64,000 nucleotides of DNA from Pyrinomonadaceae bacterium (GCA_019694395.1 JAIBCC010000014.1:1-64000); one strand, 5' to 3'. Numbered from the stretch's first letter, positions 1-9,779 are shown. Numbers and translations: made by a program. The notes: a model not told the origin generated them from the letters alone.

Positions 1-123
1 CAATTCGCTTGAAAGCCTCAGCGCAACATCAAGGAAACGATTATTAACTGTCTTTAATTCAACGGTTACGGCGAATTCGCTTTCTGTCACTGCGCCGCGT
101 CCAAATCCGGTCATTGATTTCAT
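1..123 (-). CDS. YicC/YloC-family protein, N-terminal fragment (runs off the left edge)
   Basis: The minus strand from position 123 reads MKSMTGFGRG, followed by a segment containing VELKTVNNRFLDV. MTGFGRG plus a VELK-(S/T)-VN-x-RFLD segment is the N-terminal signature of the YicC/YloC family, which contains endoribonucleases. Only about 41 residues lie in the window; the catalytic C-terminal part is outside it. A start at 114 (MTGFGRG) is also possible, but MKSMTGFG fits the usual MIRSMTGFG start. It is the last gene of a minus-strand group with the membrane protein and mltG to its right. Confidence 0.8.
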   Translation of the reverse strand, partial: MKSMTGFGRGAVTESEFAVTVELKTVNNRFLDVALRLSSEL

Positions 124-155
124 AATTACGAAGATTATAAACGATTTGAAAAGAA

Positions 156-626
156 TTAAGTAAGTTGAGAGGAAGTTTTCAATGATTGAGTCAAAATTCT
201 GAATAAAATCGAAATCTGCCAAACCAGCAAAATTGAAATTAGCAAGAAAACAAAATAATCAAGTGGTCTGGCAATAAGACCAATCACTTCAATCAATGAT
301 ATTTTCCAATCATTTTCAAAGTATCTATTGAAGCAATAATAATTTTCATAAGCGAATGCACTAAATCCTAAAAATGTGGTGAGAAAAGAAAAGACATATT
401 TAGTTTCAGCAAGTATAAAGGCAAAAATTAACAATGATAAAACGCGAAAATAATGAACGAAGTTTGTTCGCAACTCACCGCACGAACTAAATTCTATCGC
501 GTTATTTTTGAAAGAATCTTCGTAAACAATCGAACCAATATTCAAAACTGTCAGAAAAAGAACAAAAAAAGTAACAAGTATAAAAAGCCTTTTTTCTTTA
601 ACTGAAATGTAAGAAGTTACCTTCAT
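156..626 (-). CDS. hypothetical integral membrane protein
   Basis: A 156-residue protein with about four hydrophobic segments (near residues 13-34, 58-80, 80-95 and 120-145) and a short basic N-terminus. I do not recognise the family. It lies between mltG and the YicC-like gene on the same strand and may be cotranscribed with them. There is no clear Shine-Dalgarno sequence before the ATG at 626. The codon use is AT-rich like the neighbours and the frame is open throughout, so it is probably a real gene. The function is unknown. Confidence 0.55.
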   Translation of the reverse strand: MKVTSYISVKEKRLFILVTFFVLFLTVLNIGSIVYEDSFKNNAIEFSSCGELRTNFVHYFRVLSLLIFAFILAETKYVFSFLTTFLGFSAFAYENYYCFNRYFENDWKISLIEVIGLIARPLDYFVFLLISILLVWQISILFRILTQSLKTSSQLT

Positions 627-692
627 AAATAATTAGACACCAACCATTTAAAAAAGTTCCAAAGCTTTAACTTTTACCTTTTACCCTTTACT

Positions 693-1769
693 TTATTGAT
701 TCGTTTCTTGCTCACGTTTCTTCGCCCGCTGCTGCTCGAGCCAAACCTGATAAGCCGCTTTACCTTTCTCAAACTCCGCCGCTGAAGCGTAGAAATTATG
801 CGAACCGTCATTTTTTTCGACATTCAAAACATAGTAAAGATAATCGGTTTGTTTGGGATTTAGAGCCGCTTCGATGGAGCTTTCGGAAATTGAAGAAATT
901 GGTCCCGGCGGTAATCCGGCAAATTTGCGCGTGTTGTAGGGCGAATTTGATTCGAGGTCGCTTTTGTTGATCGTGCCGTCCCAACGACCTTCCATCTTGG
1001 CGATATAAACGGCGGTTTGGTCAATGCCAAGCGCGATTCCTTTGTTCAGACGATTGTAAATGACTGACGCCACGATCTGGCGTTCGCTGTCAAATCTGGA
1101 TTCGGTTTCGATAAGCGAAGCAATCGTAATAATTTCGTGAGCGGATTTGCCCATTTGCTGTGCTTTCAAAAATCGGTCGGATGTCCAAACTTTTTTGAAT
1201 TGTTCGACCATTTTCTTGATAACATCCTGCATTTTAACGTCTTTCGGGAAACTGTAAGTGCTTGGATACATAAAGCCTTCGAGGTTTTTAGCGGTCGGGT
1301 CAATGTCTTTGATTAAACTTGTGTCATCCATCAAAGCTAAAACTGCTTTGTCATCCATCGGCGGCGTTTGCGGGAATTTTTCGGCTAATCTTTTGGCAAT
1401 ATCGAAACGGGTGAATCCTTCGGGAATAGTCACTTTTGTCGTGCGCTCTTCACCTTTTTCCAATTCCTGCAAAACTTGCATCGGTGAAATCGGTGAATCA
1501 AATTGATATTCTCCGGCTTTAATTTTACTGCCGTCACCGAAAAAACGGATGTAATTTTTGACGGCAAAAGCATTGGAAATAATGCCTTCCGCAGCAAGCT
1601 TGTCCACAACTTCGTTGGGTGAAGAACCTTTTGGTATTTGGATATATTGATTGCTTTTTCCGTGGGCGATTTTGGTATTCATCGTATTATTGATCCAATA
1701 AAAAAGCCCGCCGATTCCGATTAAAGCTAAAATGATTAAGGTAAAAAGTGCTAAAATTAACTTTTTCAT
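693..1769 (-). CDS. mltG: endolytic murein transglycosylase MltG (YceG-like)
   Basis: A 358-residue protein, normal length for the family. One N-terminal membrane segment (about residues 4-24) anchors it in the inner membrane with the rest in the periplasm. A LysM-like part follows (about 40-105), then the YceG catalytic domain (about 110-340). The active-site block IASLIETES places the catalytic glutamate at about E221. Other family blocks are EGFMYPSTY (about 164-172) and NTRKFAGLPPGPI (about 279-291). MltG cleaves nascent glycan strands and is thought to end their polymerisation. It diverges from thpR with only 40 bp between them. Confidence 0.93.
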   Translation of the reverse strand: MKKLILALFTLIILALIGIGGLFYWINNTMNTKIAHGKSNQYIQIPKGSSPNEVVDKLAAEGIISNAFAVKNYIRFFGDGSKIKAGEYQFDSPISPMQVLQELEKGEERTTKVTIPEGFTRFDIAKRLAEKFPQTPPMDDKAVLALMDDTSLIKDIDPTAKNLEGFMYPSTYSFPKDVKMQDVIKKMVEQFKKVWTSDRFLKAQQMGKSAHEIITIASLIETESRFDSERQIVASVIYNRLNKGIALGIDQTAVYIAKMEGRWDGTINKSDLESNSPYNTRKFAGLPPGPISSISESSIEAALNPKQTDYLYYVLNVEKNDGSHNFYASAAEFEKGKAAYQVWLEQQRAKKREQETNQ

Positions 1770-1809
1770 AATTTTGTAGGGATTTTAACAAAATTTTCTT
1801 TTTCAATAA

Positions 1810-2361
1810 ATGATGAAACGGCTTTTTATAGCGATTGATATTTCTGAGGAAACCAGAAGAAAAGCAAAAGATTGTCTTCAGAATCTCAGGCAGGATTTTC
1901 GGGATTTGCGTGTGGGTTGGGAACGGGCAGAAAAACTTCATTTAACGCTCAAATTTTTAGGCGATGTTGATGAAAGTCAGTTAAACGAATTGATAAAGTC
2001 AGTTGAAATTGTTGCCAACCAAATCGAAAAGTTTTCCATTCAAATTTTAGAAACAGGACAATTCGGCAAAAGAGTCTTATGGCTTGGTGTAAAAGATGAA
2101 GCAGGGAATTTATTGAAAATACACGAATTGTTGGAAACTGAATGTGAAAAAATTGGATTTGCCAGAGAAACTAAAAATTTTAACCCGCATCTGACGATTG
2201 CCCGTTTGCGCGAGCCGAATAAATCAGCTCTCTTGGTTAAAAAGCATTTGCAGAATAAATTTGAAGCAGAGGAATTTGAAGTTTCAGAAATCGTAATTTA
2301 CGAAAGTCAACTTTTCCCAAACGGCTCAAAATATTTAAAAGTTAAAGAATTGAAGTTTTAA
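1810..2361 (+). CDS. thpR: RNA 2',3'-cyclic phosphodiesterase (ThpR/LigT family)
   Basis: A 183-residue 2H phosphoesterase. It carries the two HxTx motifs that define the fold, H44-L-T46 (in KLHLTLKFLG) and H127-L-T129 (in NPHLTIARL), and starts with RLFIAIDIS as family members do. The enzyme hydrolyses 2',3'-cyclic phosphate ends of RNA; its physiological substrate in bacteria is not settled. Two ATG codons in a row (1810 and 1813) could start it, neither with a strong ribosome-binding site. An imperfect palindrome follows its stop codon directly. Confidence 0.9.
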   Translation: MMKRLFIAIDISEETRRKAKDCLQNLRQDFRDLRVGWERAEKLHLTLKFLGDVDESQLNELIKSVEIVANQIEKFSIQILETGQFGKRVLWLGVKDEAGNLLKIHELLETECEKIGFARETKNFNPHLTIARLREPNKSALLVKKHLQNKFEAEEFEVSEIVIYESQLFPNGSKYLKVKELKF

Positions 2362-2362
2362 T

Positions 2363-2432
2363 TCACAGGGATGAAGGGGCTTTAGGGGATAAAAAAATAA
2401 AACATCCCTTTTTATCTCCTTTATCCCTGTGA
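2363..2432. repeat. intergenic imperfect palindrome between convergent genes
   Basis: The arms TCACAGGGAT (2363-2372) and ATCCCTGTGA (2423-2432) are exact complements, with imperfect pairing inside. The element fills almost the whole gap between thpR and the PAS-LuxR gene and could terminate both. A closely related element lies at 16322-16409 and shares the words TTCACAG, AGGGGAT and ATCCCTGTGA. Confidence 0.7.
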
Positions 2433-2436
2433 GTTT

Positions 2437-3099
2437 TTATATCAACCCTGCTTGCTCGGCTCGTCGGACAGCTTCCAGTCTGGAATGTGCGGCGAGCTTT
2501 TTCATTATGTGCTGAATGTGATTGTTGGCAGTCGTTCGGCTGATGAAAAGTTTGTCGGCAATTTCGGCGGTTTTTTCGCCTTTTGAAAGCAATTTGAGAA
2601 TCTCGATTTCGCGTTTGGTTAATTCTGTCACGCTGGACGGTGCAGATTTGGTTGCAAGAATTTCGTTGACATTGACGCTGGGCAGACTCGTTTCATTAAT
2701 TACAAAATCCCGAACTAACAACTCAAATCTTTTTTGAATATCGGATTGCCGAACAATGTGAACGGTGTATGGATTGGTCGAATTTTTTTCGTCAACGATC
2801 AGAACCGAAACATTGCACCATTGTTTTCTGCCGTTGGCATTGATTTGAATATCGTAATTTTTCAAAGGCTGATGATTTCGCGCCCGTTGTTGAATCGTGC
2901 AGTTTTCCGTGCAGGCGCGACCGCATTCGTCTACGCCTTGGATAACATTTTTACAAGCCAATCCGACTACCTTATTTTTGGTTAATCCAAATAATTCCGC
3001 CGCTGCTTTGTTCCAGGCAACAATAAATCCGTTTGAATCAAGTGCAAAGGCAGCATCACCTGTTCCTTCGACCAAATTTTTTATTTCGCCAAGTCTCAT
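2437..3099 (-). CDS. PAS-LuxR transcriptional regulator with a cysteine cluster
   Basis: A 220-residue protein with an N-terminal PAS domain (about residues 5-125) and a C-terminal LuxR-type HTH (about 155-220: LTKREIEILKLLSKGEKTAE and SRTTANNHIQHIMKKL). There is no receiver domain. The PAS core has four cysteines, C49, C59, C63 and C67 (the last three spaced C-x3-C-x3-C), a pattern seen in other PAS-LuxR regulators that would suit a redox, metal or gas sensor. It diverges from the Rrf2 gene that opens the respiratory island, which suggests a role in controlling respiration. The ligand and targets are unknown. Confidence 0.8.
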   Translation of the reverse strand: MRLGEIKNLVEGTGDAAFALDSNGFIVAWNKAAAELFGLTKNKVVGLACKNVIQGVDECGRACTENCTIQQRARNHQPLKNYDIQINANGRKQWCNVSVLIVDEKNSTNPYTVHIVRQSDIQKRFELLVRDFVINETSLPSVNVNEILATKSAPSSVTELTKREIEILKLLSKGEKTAEIADKLFISRTTANNHIQHIMKKLAAHSRLEAVRRAEQAGLI

Positions 3100-3385
3100 A
3101 TTTTGATTTCTTTTGTTTGGTTTGGGACAACTTCTGCGAAAAGTTTAAAACACACATCATTTTTTTTATGTGATGCACGTCTCATTTTTTAGAAAAAGTA
3201 AGTTAAACAGTAAATCTTGTATTTACAAAGTTTATATCTGATTTTTACCTATTTTTATCTCAAAAAACTCAAAAAAAACTAAACAAAATAATCAAAAAAA
3301 TGATGTGAACTAATCATTGATAAGAAAAAAGATTAAAGCAATATTAAATGCGGAGTAAGAAGTAATCTTTTCGAGGCATTGACTG
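3100..3385. other. AT-rich divergent regulatory region
   Basis: This 286-bp gap lies between two divergent regulator genes and carries no open frame. It contains CATCA and TGATG as inverted half-sites around 3150-3175, and a further TGATGTG near 3301. A GAGG ribosome-binding sequence precedes the Rrf2 start. No clear sigma-70 promoter or FNR box could be assigned by eye. Confidence 0.45.
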
Positions 3386-3799
3386 ATGGTTTTCTCAAAA
3401 GCAACGGGTTATGGCATCAGAGCCTTATCGTATTTGGCAAAACAAACCGATGTCCGTTTATGCGGCTTGACGGAGATTGCCGATAACGAAAAAATCCCGC
3501 CGGTTTATTTACGAAAGTTGCTGGGCGAATTACGCCGCCACCGAATTATTCGTTCGGTCAAAGGAATTCACGGAGGTTATCTATTAGCCCGTGAGCCTAA
3601 AAAAGTAACCCTGTGGGATGTTTTTATGGTTTTAGACCCGAACCCTTATTTAGACGAATGTGTTTTGTGCCATTCACGCAATAAGAAAAATTCTTGTCCC
3701 TTTTGCGGCGAATGGAAACGAATTGGAAATGAGTTGGTTCAGTTTTTGAAAAAACAGACAATTGCCGATTTTGCCGAGAAATCATTGAAAGTAGGTTGA
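3386..3799 (+). CDS. Rrf2-family transcriptional regulator with four clustered cysteines
   Basis: A 137-residue Rrf2 protein. The winged helix is N-terminal (GYGIRALSYLA at 8-18, IPPVYLRKLLGELRR at 37-51, HGGYLLAREP at 62-71). The cluster region contains C92, C95, C104 and C107 (ECVLC and CPFC). Fe-S members such as IscR and NsrR usually use three cysteines, so the paired CxxC arrangement could bind an Fe-S cluster or zinc. It heads the respiratory gene cluster and is the obvious candidate regulator of it, perhaps sensing O2, NO or Fe-S status. The start has GAGG upstream. Confidence 0.88.
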   Translation: MVFSKATGYGIRALSYLAKQTDVRLCGLTEIADNEKIPPVYLRKLLGELRRHRIIRSVKGIHGGYLLAREPKKVTLWDVFMVLDPNPYLDECVLCHSRNKKNSCPFCGEWKRIGNELVQFLKKQTIADFAEKSLKVG

Positions 3800-3854
3800 G
3801 AATTATAGATTTATCGGCATTTGTGAAAAGTTTCTCAAAATTTTAGATTAAACA

Positions 3855-4046
3855 ATGACATTAACCTGGATTGCAATCATAGCCAGCCTTTTTATGGGAG
3901 CCGGAGCCGCATTTATTTATATTTTTGCGGTGAAGCAGGATTATTTCCGCGACATAGAGGACGCGAAATATCAGGTTTTTTGGTCAGACATTGAAGATTT
4001 AGTAGATAGTGCTGAGGAGGAATTAAAGGATGAGCGAGAAAGATAA
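3855..4046 (+). CDS. CcoS-like small membrane protein (cbb3 oxidase assembly)
   Basis: A 63-residue protein with one N-terminal membrane segment (about 5-27) followed by [19 protein letters not shown]. This resembles the AV-(K/R)-(S/Q)-(G/D)-(Q/Y)-F-x-D-(L/I) segment of CcoS, a factor needed to insert haem b and copper into cbb3 oxidase. It opens the structural part of the respiratory cluster and overlaps the Rieske gene by 17 nt. The tail is unusually acidic. The assignment rests on this short motif and on context. Confidence 0.6.
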   Translation: MTLTWIAIIASLFMGAGAAFIYIFAVKQDYFRDIEDAKYQVFWSDIEDLVDSAEEELKDERER

Positions 4047-4515
4047 TGCTCATGAAGTTGAAAGCAGTGAGCCGATCACACGGCGCAAAGTTTTGGCGTG
4101 GCTGACGAGTATGGGAATTTTGGGTTCTGCCATCGTCAGCGTTTTCTCGAATTTTGTATTTATTAAACCGAGAGCAACTTACGGTTTACCGACCAGATTT
4201 AGTATCGGAACTCCCAACGATTATCCGCCGGGGACCCGCATCGCGTTGGGAAAAGAAAGAGTTGCCATCATTCGGGAAGGCGAAAAAATGGCGGCAATCT
4301 CGATTACCTGCACGCATTTGGGCTGTATTGTTGGTGTAGCTGATACAGGTTTTGCTTGTCCGTGTCACGGTTCACGATTCGATCAGGACGGAAATGTGAC
4401 GGGTGGTCCTGCTCCGCGACCTCTGCCTTGGTATGAACTTTCATTGGCTCCGAACGGTGAGCTGGAGGTTGATAAAGGGAAAGAAATTACACCCGGAAAA
4501 TGGTTCACAGTATGA
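4030..4515 (+). CDS. Rieske iron-sulfur protein of a quinol:cytochrome c oxidoreductase
   Basis: A 161-residue Rieske protein. [10 protein letters not shown] near the N-terminus plus a hydrophobic segment (about 22-45) looks like an uncleaved Tat-type signal anchor. Cluster ligands are C94 and H96 (CTHLGC) and C110 and H113 (CPCHGS); C99 and C112 are the structural disulfide pair. It carries electrons from quinol to the cytochrome c subunit. The gene overlaps the preceding CcoS-like gene, and its TGA overlaps the ATG of cytochrome b, so translation is probably coupled. Confidence 0.95.
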   Translation: MSEKDNAHEVESSEPITRRKVLAWLTSMGILGSAIVSVFSNFVFIKPRATYGLPTRFSIGTPNDYPPGTRIALGKERVAIIREGEKMAAISITCTHLGCIVGVADTGFACPCHGSRFDQDGNVTGGPAPRPLPWYELSLAPNGELEVDKGKEITPGKWFTV

Positions 4516-5825
4516 AAAAGAATAATTTTTTAACCACGCTGAAAGAAATGCCGATGAGCATTTGGAATTCCGTTTTTCGGAACAATCTTCCGCATACGGA
4601 TCTGGGACGTTCAAAGACGAGTTTTACTAATTTTTTCCTGCACATTCATCCCGTCAAGGTCCATAAACATACTCTTAAACCCTGGTTCACGATGGGTTTA
4701 GGATTAATCAGTCTTTTTCTGTTCATCATTTTGACGGTGACGGGAGTTCTGTTGATGTTTTATTACGTTCCGTCAACCACACAGGCTTATGACCGGATGT
4801 TGGATTTGCGCGGCTCGGTAGCTTTTGGTGTTTTCTTGAGAAATATGCACCGCTGGGCGGCTCACGGAATGGTTGCCGCAGTTTTCCTGCATATGTGCCG
4901 TGTTTTCTTTACTGGTTCATATAAAAAACCGCGTGAATTTAATTGGGTGATCGGTGTTTTTCTGTTCCTTTTGACGCTTTTTTCGAGTTTTACAGGTTAT
5001 TTGCTGCCGTGGGATCAATTGGCATTTTGGGCGATCACGGTCGGAACAGCTATCGCGGGTTATGCTCCGGTGGTTGGCGAACAAATGCGGTTTTTGCTGT
5101 TGGGCGACACAACCGTCGGACAAGAAGCATTACTCAGATTTTATGTTCTGCACATCGCAGTTTTGCCGATTGTAATGTTTCTCTTGGTAGCTGTTCACTT
5201 CTGGCGGATTCGTAAAGACGGCGGGTTATCACGCCCCGAAGATGCCGATGTAGTTGAAACTCCCGAAGTAACTGCTCCTGCTTCTGTTCCCGCACCTGCA
5301 ATGGCAATGGCAGCAGCAAGCGGTTCATCAGGAATCGTTGTTCTCGAAAAGAAACATTACGGAATTCAAGGTTTGGTTCGCGGACCTTTTACCAAAGTCG
5401 GCAATGTTCCCGAAAACACAGTATTCAGTTATCCAAATCTGCTGTTGGCTGAACTATTTGTGTTCGTGCTGACTGTCGCGGGTGTCATTATCGTTTCGGC
5501 TTATTTCAATGCTCCTCTTGAAGAGCCCGTCAACGTAATGCACCCGCCTAATCCCGCTAAAGCTCCCTGGTATTTCCTCGGGCTTCAAGAACAAGTCAGT
5601 TATTCAGCTTTCTGGGGCGGGGTTGGTGTTCCGGCAATCGAAGTCTTGATTTTATTGCTCGTTCCTTATTTTGACCGTGGTGTGAAAGGAGTCGGTAAAT
5701 GGTTTGCCAAAGAACGCTTGCTGGCAAACACGCTCTTTATGGTTTTCGTGGTGGTTAATATCATTTTGATTATCATCGGCACATTTTTCAGAGGACAGAA
5801 TTGGGAGTTTGTTTCGCCTTTCTAA
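4512..5825 (+). CDS. cytochrome b (b6-like, fused to subunit IV-like C-terminal part)
   Basis: The ATG at 4512 overlaps the Rieske stop as ATGA, so I prefer it to the in-frame ATG at 4500. The 437-residue protein has the two haem-ligand pairs H113/H127 and H214/H229. The second pair is separated by 14 residues, as in cytochrome b6 rather than mitochondrial-type cytochrome b. A proline/alanine-rich linker (about 250-275) joins the N-terminal four-helix part to a C-terminal part with [10 protein letters not shown], the quinol-site motif in place of PEWY. It oxidises quinol and feeds the Rieske and multihaem cytochrome encoded on either side. Confidence 0.93.
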   Translation: MKKNNFLTTLKEMPMSIWNSVFRNNLPHTDLGRSKTSFTNFFLHIHPVKVHKHTLKPWFTMGLGLISLFLFIILTVTGVLLMFYYVPSTTQAYDRMLDLRGSVAFGVFLRNMHRWAAHGMVAAVFLHMCRVFFTGSYKKPREFNWVIGVFLFLLTLFSSFTGYLLPWDQLAFWAITVGTAIAGYAPVVGEQMRFLLLGDTTVGQEALLRFYVLHIAVLPIVMFLLVAVHFWRIRKDGGLSRPEDADVVETPEVTAPASVPAPAMAMAAASGSSGIVVLEKKHYGIQGLVRGPFTKVGNVPENTVFSYPNLLLAELFVFVLTVAGVIIVSAYFNAPLEEPVNVMHPPNPAKAPWYFLGLQEQVSYSAFWGGVGVPAIEVLILLLVPYFDRGVKGVGKWFAKERLLANTLFMVFVVVNIILIIIGTFFRGQNWEFVSPF

Positions 5826-5846
5826 ACGGCGAAGGGGATTGATTTT

Positions 5847-7664
5847 ATGAAAATGCGATTAGCACTGGCAATTGCGAGTATTTTGATCTTAGTCGTTCAC
5901 GGATTTATTTTCTACAAACAATTTTTTCACAAATGGGAGACTTACCAAGCCTCGTATTTTGATCAGGCACGGACTTTAGCCAAAACCGATCAGGAAAAAG
6001 ATGCGCTTTCGGGGCGCAGTGCGAAAATCGAGCAAATTATTGTGACTCAATTCGGAAACGAAAGAGTTGACCGCTGCACGACCTGTCACATCGGTTCGGA
6101 TGACCCGCGTTTCAAAGACGCTCCGCATCCATACAAAGCTCATCCGTATTCAGCCGAATTAGGCGATAAACAAGGCGCGGACGGCAAGTGGGAACGACGG
6201 CATAAATTTTCGGATATGGGCTGCACTGTTTGTCACGACGGACAAGGACGTGGACTCGAAGAATTTTATGCTCACGGCGAAGACGAATTTTGGAATGATC
6301 CGATGATCGGTTACGTCACACAGGAAAACTGGAAATATAAAGACAAACTGAAAGGCAAAGAATTTATGCAAGCCAACTGCGCCCAATGTCACACGGATAA
6401 AGAATTCAAAAGCACTCCGTTGGTCAATAAGGGACGCGAGCTTTTCATTCAAAAGAATTGTTACGGTTGTCACCGCATCGAAGGAATTTCCAATGGAACT
6501 CTGGGACCGGATCTAAGCGAAGTCGGTAAGAAATGGAAGCTTGATTACATCTATGAATCCATTGTTGACCCGCGTGCCAACAGCAAAACTTCGTTTATGC
6601 CGAAATTTAATTTGAGCGATGATGAGGTCAAAGCTCTGGCAATTTTCTTAAAGAGCCGACGCGGTTTCAATTATGCGGAAACCAATCTTGACCGTTATCG
6701 AATGACTTTGAACAAAGGTCAGGTTACTCCGCCCGCACCCGTGACGGATAAATCGCCTGTTCCGGCGGCAAATGATCCGGTTGCCCGTGGTGAACAGCTT
6801 ATTAATGAAAGGGCTTGTGTTGCTTGTCATAAAATCGGCGACAAAGATGGCGGAATCGCTCCCGATCTATCTTTTGAAGGATTAATTAAAGAAGATAAAT
6901 GGGTTGCCGCACATTTCAAAGACCCGCGAGCGTTAGTTCCTGATTCGATTATGCCGACATTTGGTTTCAGCGATGCTGATTATCAGGCAATGACCGCTTA
7001 TTTGGTCAGTCAAAAGAAAACTCCGTCATTAAATAATCCGCAGGAAATTTACACGAACCTTTGTCTGCGTTGTCACGGCGATAAAGGCGATGGGCACGGC
7101 ACGATTGCTACTTATCTTGACCCGTATCCGCGTGATTTTACCAATGCGGGATTTATGAACAGCAAAACCGATGACCGTTTGATGAATTCGATCAAGAACG
7201 GTGTTCCGGGAACTTCGATGCCGGCTTGGGGCAAGGTTTTGAACGATGATCAGGTCAAAGGAGTTTTAACCTACATCAATCAAAACTTTACCAAAGAAGC
7301 CCGCACCGAAATCAAAAAACGCGATGTTCCCGAAAAGAATCCGGTCGCAGATACGCCTGAATCGGTAGCTGCCGGGGAATCTATTTATCTGCAGCGCTGC
7401 ACGGGTTGTCACGGACGTAAGGCAGACGGAAAAGGTCCGAATTCATTGGACATCCTTCCGCGTCCGCGCAATCTGCTGAACGCCGGATTTATCAATAAAG
7501 CTGAGGACAGACGTTTGTTTGAGTCAATTTTATACGGGGTTCAGGGAACTGCGATGCCGCCGTGGATCGATTACGGTTTATCAAAAGACGATGTGGGAAA
7601 TGTCATTAATTATTTACGCAGTTTGAACAAAAACAAAAAAGATTTAGTTGCGATGTGTCACTAA
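5847..7664 (+). CDS. membrane-anchored heptahaem cytochrome c
   Basis: A 605-residue protein with an N-terminal membrane segment (about 4-24) and seven CxxCH haem sites starting at residues 77, 126, 178, 205, 324, 406 and 518. The last four belong to successive small cytochrome c domains with conserved MP-x-F or MP-x-W methionine loops (for example SFMPKF, SIMPTF, SMPAWG, AMPPW). It lies directly between cytochrome b and ccoN, so it is the likely electron wire from the Rieske/cytochrome b complex to the cbb3 oxidase. It may stand in for both the usual cytochrome c1 and CcoP. It has a good ribosome-binding site (GAAGGGG). Confidence 0.92.
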   Translation: MKMRLALAIASILILVVHGFIFYKQFFHKWETYQASYFDQARTLAKTDQEKDALSGRSAKIEQIIVTQFGNERVDRCTTCHIGSDDPRFKDAPHPYKAHPYSAELGDKQGADGKWERRHKFSDMGCTVCHDGQGRGLEEFYAHGEDEFWNDPMIGYVTQENWKYKDKLKGKEFMQANCAQCHTDKEFKSTPLVNKGRELFIQKNCYGCHRIEGISNGTLGPDLSEVGKKWKLDYIYESIVDPRANSKTSFMPKFNLSDDEVKALAIFLKSRRGFNYAETNLDRYRMTLNKGQVTPPAPVTDKSPVPAANDPVARGEQLINERACVACHKIGDKDGGIAPDLSFEGLIKEDKWVAAHFKDPRALVPDSIMPTFGFSDADYQAMTAYLVSQKKTPSLNNPQEIYTNLCLRCHGDKGDGHGTIATYLDPYPRDFTNAGFMNSKTDDRLMNSIKNGVPGTSMPAWGKVLNDDQVKGVLTYINQNFTKEARTEIKKRDVPEKNPVADTPESVAAGESIYLQRCTGCHGRKADGKGPNSLDILPRPRNLLNAGFINKAEDRRLFESILYGVQGTAMPPWIDYGLSKDDVGNVINYLRSLNKNKKDLVAMCH

Positions 7665-7682
7665 TTTTGGGAGGGAGGCGAT

Positions 7683-9107
7683 ATGCAAACAGAAGAAGTC
7701 ATTAAAGATGCAGGTGAAATACCCGTTGCGTCTTCGGCAAAATCTTCGGAATCAATCCACGAAGATACAACTGCCAAATTATTTATCATCAGTTCAATTA
7801 CCTATTTTTTCATTGTCGGAATTGTAGCTTTAATCATTGCCGCCAAATTTGTTATGCCGTCATTTTTGGGAACGGTTGAATATTTAACTTACGGCAGAAT
7901 GCGACCTTTGCACGTCAACGGAATGCTTTTTGGATGGCTGCTGGCGGCTGATATGGGGTTGATGTATTACATTGTGCCGCGTCTGTGCGGAGTCAAACTC
8001 TGGAGCGAAAAACTCGGAATGGCGACCGCCGCACTTTGGAATTTTATTATTCTCGGCGCAGTTGTTTCGCTCGTGATGGGTTGGAATCAGGGTTGGGAAT
8101 ATGCCGAACTGCCGACATTTCTTGATGTTTGCGTGGTCATTGCCTGGATTATGTTCGGCGCAAATATTTTTATGACCGTTGCCAACCGCAAATATAACGC
8201 GATGTATGTTTCGTTATGGTATGCGATGGGAACAATTCTCTGGACGGCGTTTGTTTATCTGACTGGAAATTTTGCAACACTCTTTACGACCGGGGTTAAT
8301 CAGGCAAATTTGAACTGGATGTATGTTCACAATGCAGTTGGATTGATCTTCACTCCGGTTGGATTAGCGATTGCTTATTACTACATTCCAAAAGCCTCGA
8401 ATAATCCGCTCTACAGCCACAAACTTTCCATGATCGGTTTTTGGTCGCTCGCTTTCGTCTATGTTTGGACGGGCGCACACCATATGATTCACGGACCGAT
8501 TTCGCAATGGCTGCAAACGATTTCGATTGTCTTTTCGGTAATGTTATTAATTCCTGTGTGGGCAGCGGTTTACAACTTTATTACGACAATGAAAGGTCAA
8601 TGGCATCAGCTTCGGGAAAATATCGCTTTGAAGTTTTTAATGTCAGGCGTGGTCTTTTATCTGTTGACCTGTTTCCAGGGACCGATGCACAGTCTCCGGG
8701 CAGTTAATGCAATTGTTTCAAAAACCGACTGGATTCCCGGACACGCACATATGGCGGTTCTCGGCGCGTTTTCGTTTTTTGCGATTGCCGGTTGCTATCA
8801 CACTGTTCCGCTGATTTTCAAAACCAAACTTTATTCGGACGCTTTGGCAAATTGGAGTTTCTGGTTGTTCCTGATCGGCGGATTGGGATTCTTCGTCACA
8901 TTGTGGCTCGGCGGATTTTGGCAAGGTTGGCAATGGAACAATCCTTCGATTCCGTTCATTGATACAGTTGTTGCCTTGAAACCGGTTTGGGCAGTCCGAC
9001 TTGGTTCGGGATTCTTGATGTTCGGCGGAATTGTCGCTTTTGCATACAACATCTTGGCAACAATTATTGGAACAACGGGTGAACAAACTGCCACAGCTAC
9101 AGCTTAA
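7683..9107 (+). CDS. ccoN: cbb3-type cytochrome c oxidase subunit I
   Basis: A 474-residue, twelve-helix haem-copper oxidase subunit. The low-spin haem ligands would be H77 (RPLHVNG) and H356. The Cu-B ligands are H216 (MYVHNAVG), H266 and H267 (TGAHHMIHG), and the high-spin haem ligand is H354 (PGHAHMAV). Y260 in FVYVWTGAHH is the helix-VII tyrosine expected for the C-type active site. It reduces O2 at low oxygen and pumps protons. A GGGAGG ribosome-binding site precedes the ATG, and ccoO follows after 26 bp. Confidence 0.96.
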   Translation: MQTEEVIKDAGEIPVASSAKSSESIHEDTTAKLFIISSITYFFIVGIVALIIAAKFVMPSFLGTVEYLTYGRMRPLHVNGMLFGWLLAADMGLMYYIVPRLCGVKLWSEKLGMATAALWNFIILGAVVSLVMGWNQGWEYAELPTFLDVCVVIAWIMFGANIFMTVANRKYNAMYVSLWYAMGTILWTAFVYLTGNFATLFTTGVNQANLNWMYVHNAVGLIFTPVGLAIAYYYIPKASNNPLYSHKLSMIGFWSLAFVYVWTGAHHMIHGPISQWLQTISIVFSVMLLIPVWAAVYNFITTMKGQWHQLRENIALKFLMSGVVFYLLTCFQGPMHSLRAVNAIVSKTDWIPGHAHMAVLGAFSFFAIAGCYHTVPLIFKTKLYSDALANWSFWLFLIGGLGFFVTLWLGGFWQGWQWNNPSIPFIDTVVALKPVWAVRLGSGFLMFGGIVAFAYNILATIIGTTGEQTATATA

Positions 9108-9133
9108 TTAACCGCTGAAGGGAGGAAATTTTT

Positions 9134-9703
9134 ATGTTACAAAAAGCTGATTATAACGCGGTATTTTTCGTTGCCGCAGCCTTAATTATGTTCTTTATCG
9201 GCGGGCTTTTAACCACTGTTGCGCCGCCGCTGCTTGACCAGAGCTGGTCAAAACCATTTGAGAATGCCGATGCCAGCAAAGGTCCAACCGGAAAATTAGT
9301 TCAATTAAATGAACAGGAATTAAAAGGACGCAAAATATATGTTCGTGAAGGCTGCTGGTATTGCCATACACAACAGGTTCGGACAATTTTAGCTGATACG
9401 AAACGCTATGGATGGCGCGGAGTTGATGCTCCGGTTTCAACACCGGACGAATTTGTTTATGACAGTCCGCATCTTTTCGGAACGAAACGAACAGGTCCCG
9501 ATCTTGCCAGAGTCGGCGGTAAATATAATGAACAATGGCATCGCGCACATTTCCGCAATCCGGCTGATCTTGTTCCGGGGTCGATTATGCCGCCGTTTCC
9601 GTGGATTGCCGACAACGAACAGGAATTCAAGGCTTTGACGGCTTACATCCAAACGCTCGGTCGGGCAAAAAATTGGCGACCGGATAACGATTACGAAAAG
9701 TAG
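9134..9703 (+). CDS. ccoO: cbb3-type oxidase monohaem subunit CcoO
   Basis: A 189-residue protein with an N-terminal membrane helix (about 10-32) and a single haem c site, C74-W-Y-C77-H78, in REGCWYCHTQQVR, the CcoO hallmark. PGSIMPPFPW supplies the likely methionine ligand. It passes electrons to CcoN. It has a GGGAGG-type ribosome-binding site. It is a little shorter than typical proteobacterial CcoO (about 200 residues or more). A palindromic repeat follows its stop. Confidence 0.94.
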   Translation: MLQKADYNAVFFVAAALIMFFIGGLLTTVAPPLLDQSWSKPFENADASKGPTGKLVQLNEQELKGRKIYVREGCWYCHTQQVRTILADTKRYGWRGVDAPVSTPDEFVYDSPHLFGTKRTGPDLARVGGKYNEQWHRAHFRNPADLVPGSIMPPFPWIADNEQEFKALTAYIQTLGRAKNWRPDNDYEK

Positions 9704-9709
9704 TGAGCC

Positions 9710-9774
9710 GTGGACAGTGTTCAGTGGGCAGATTATGTTTTCTCCTGAACACTTTCCACCGACCACCGACCACT
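9710..9774. repeat. intergenic imperfect palindrome (stop-to-start type)
   Basis: GTGGACAGTGTTCAGTGGGC on the left can pair imperfectly with the segment at 9744-9774, centred on TGTTCAG and CTGAACA. Words such as GACCACCGACCAC are reiterated. It begins just after the ccoO stop and ends 5 nt before the ATG of the next gene. Confidence 0.6.
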
Positions 9775-9779
9775 AAATT

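Noticed and set aside
8718-9094. Two minus-strand frames antisense to ccoN
   Set aside because: They lack family features and mirror a well-conserved oxidase frame.
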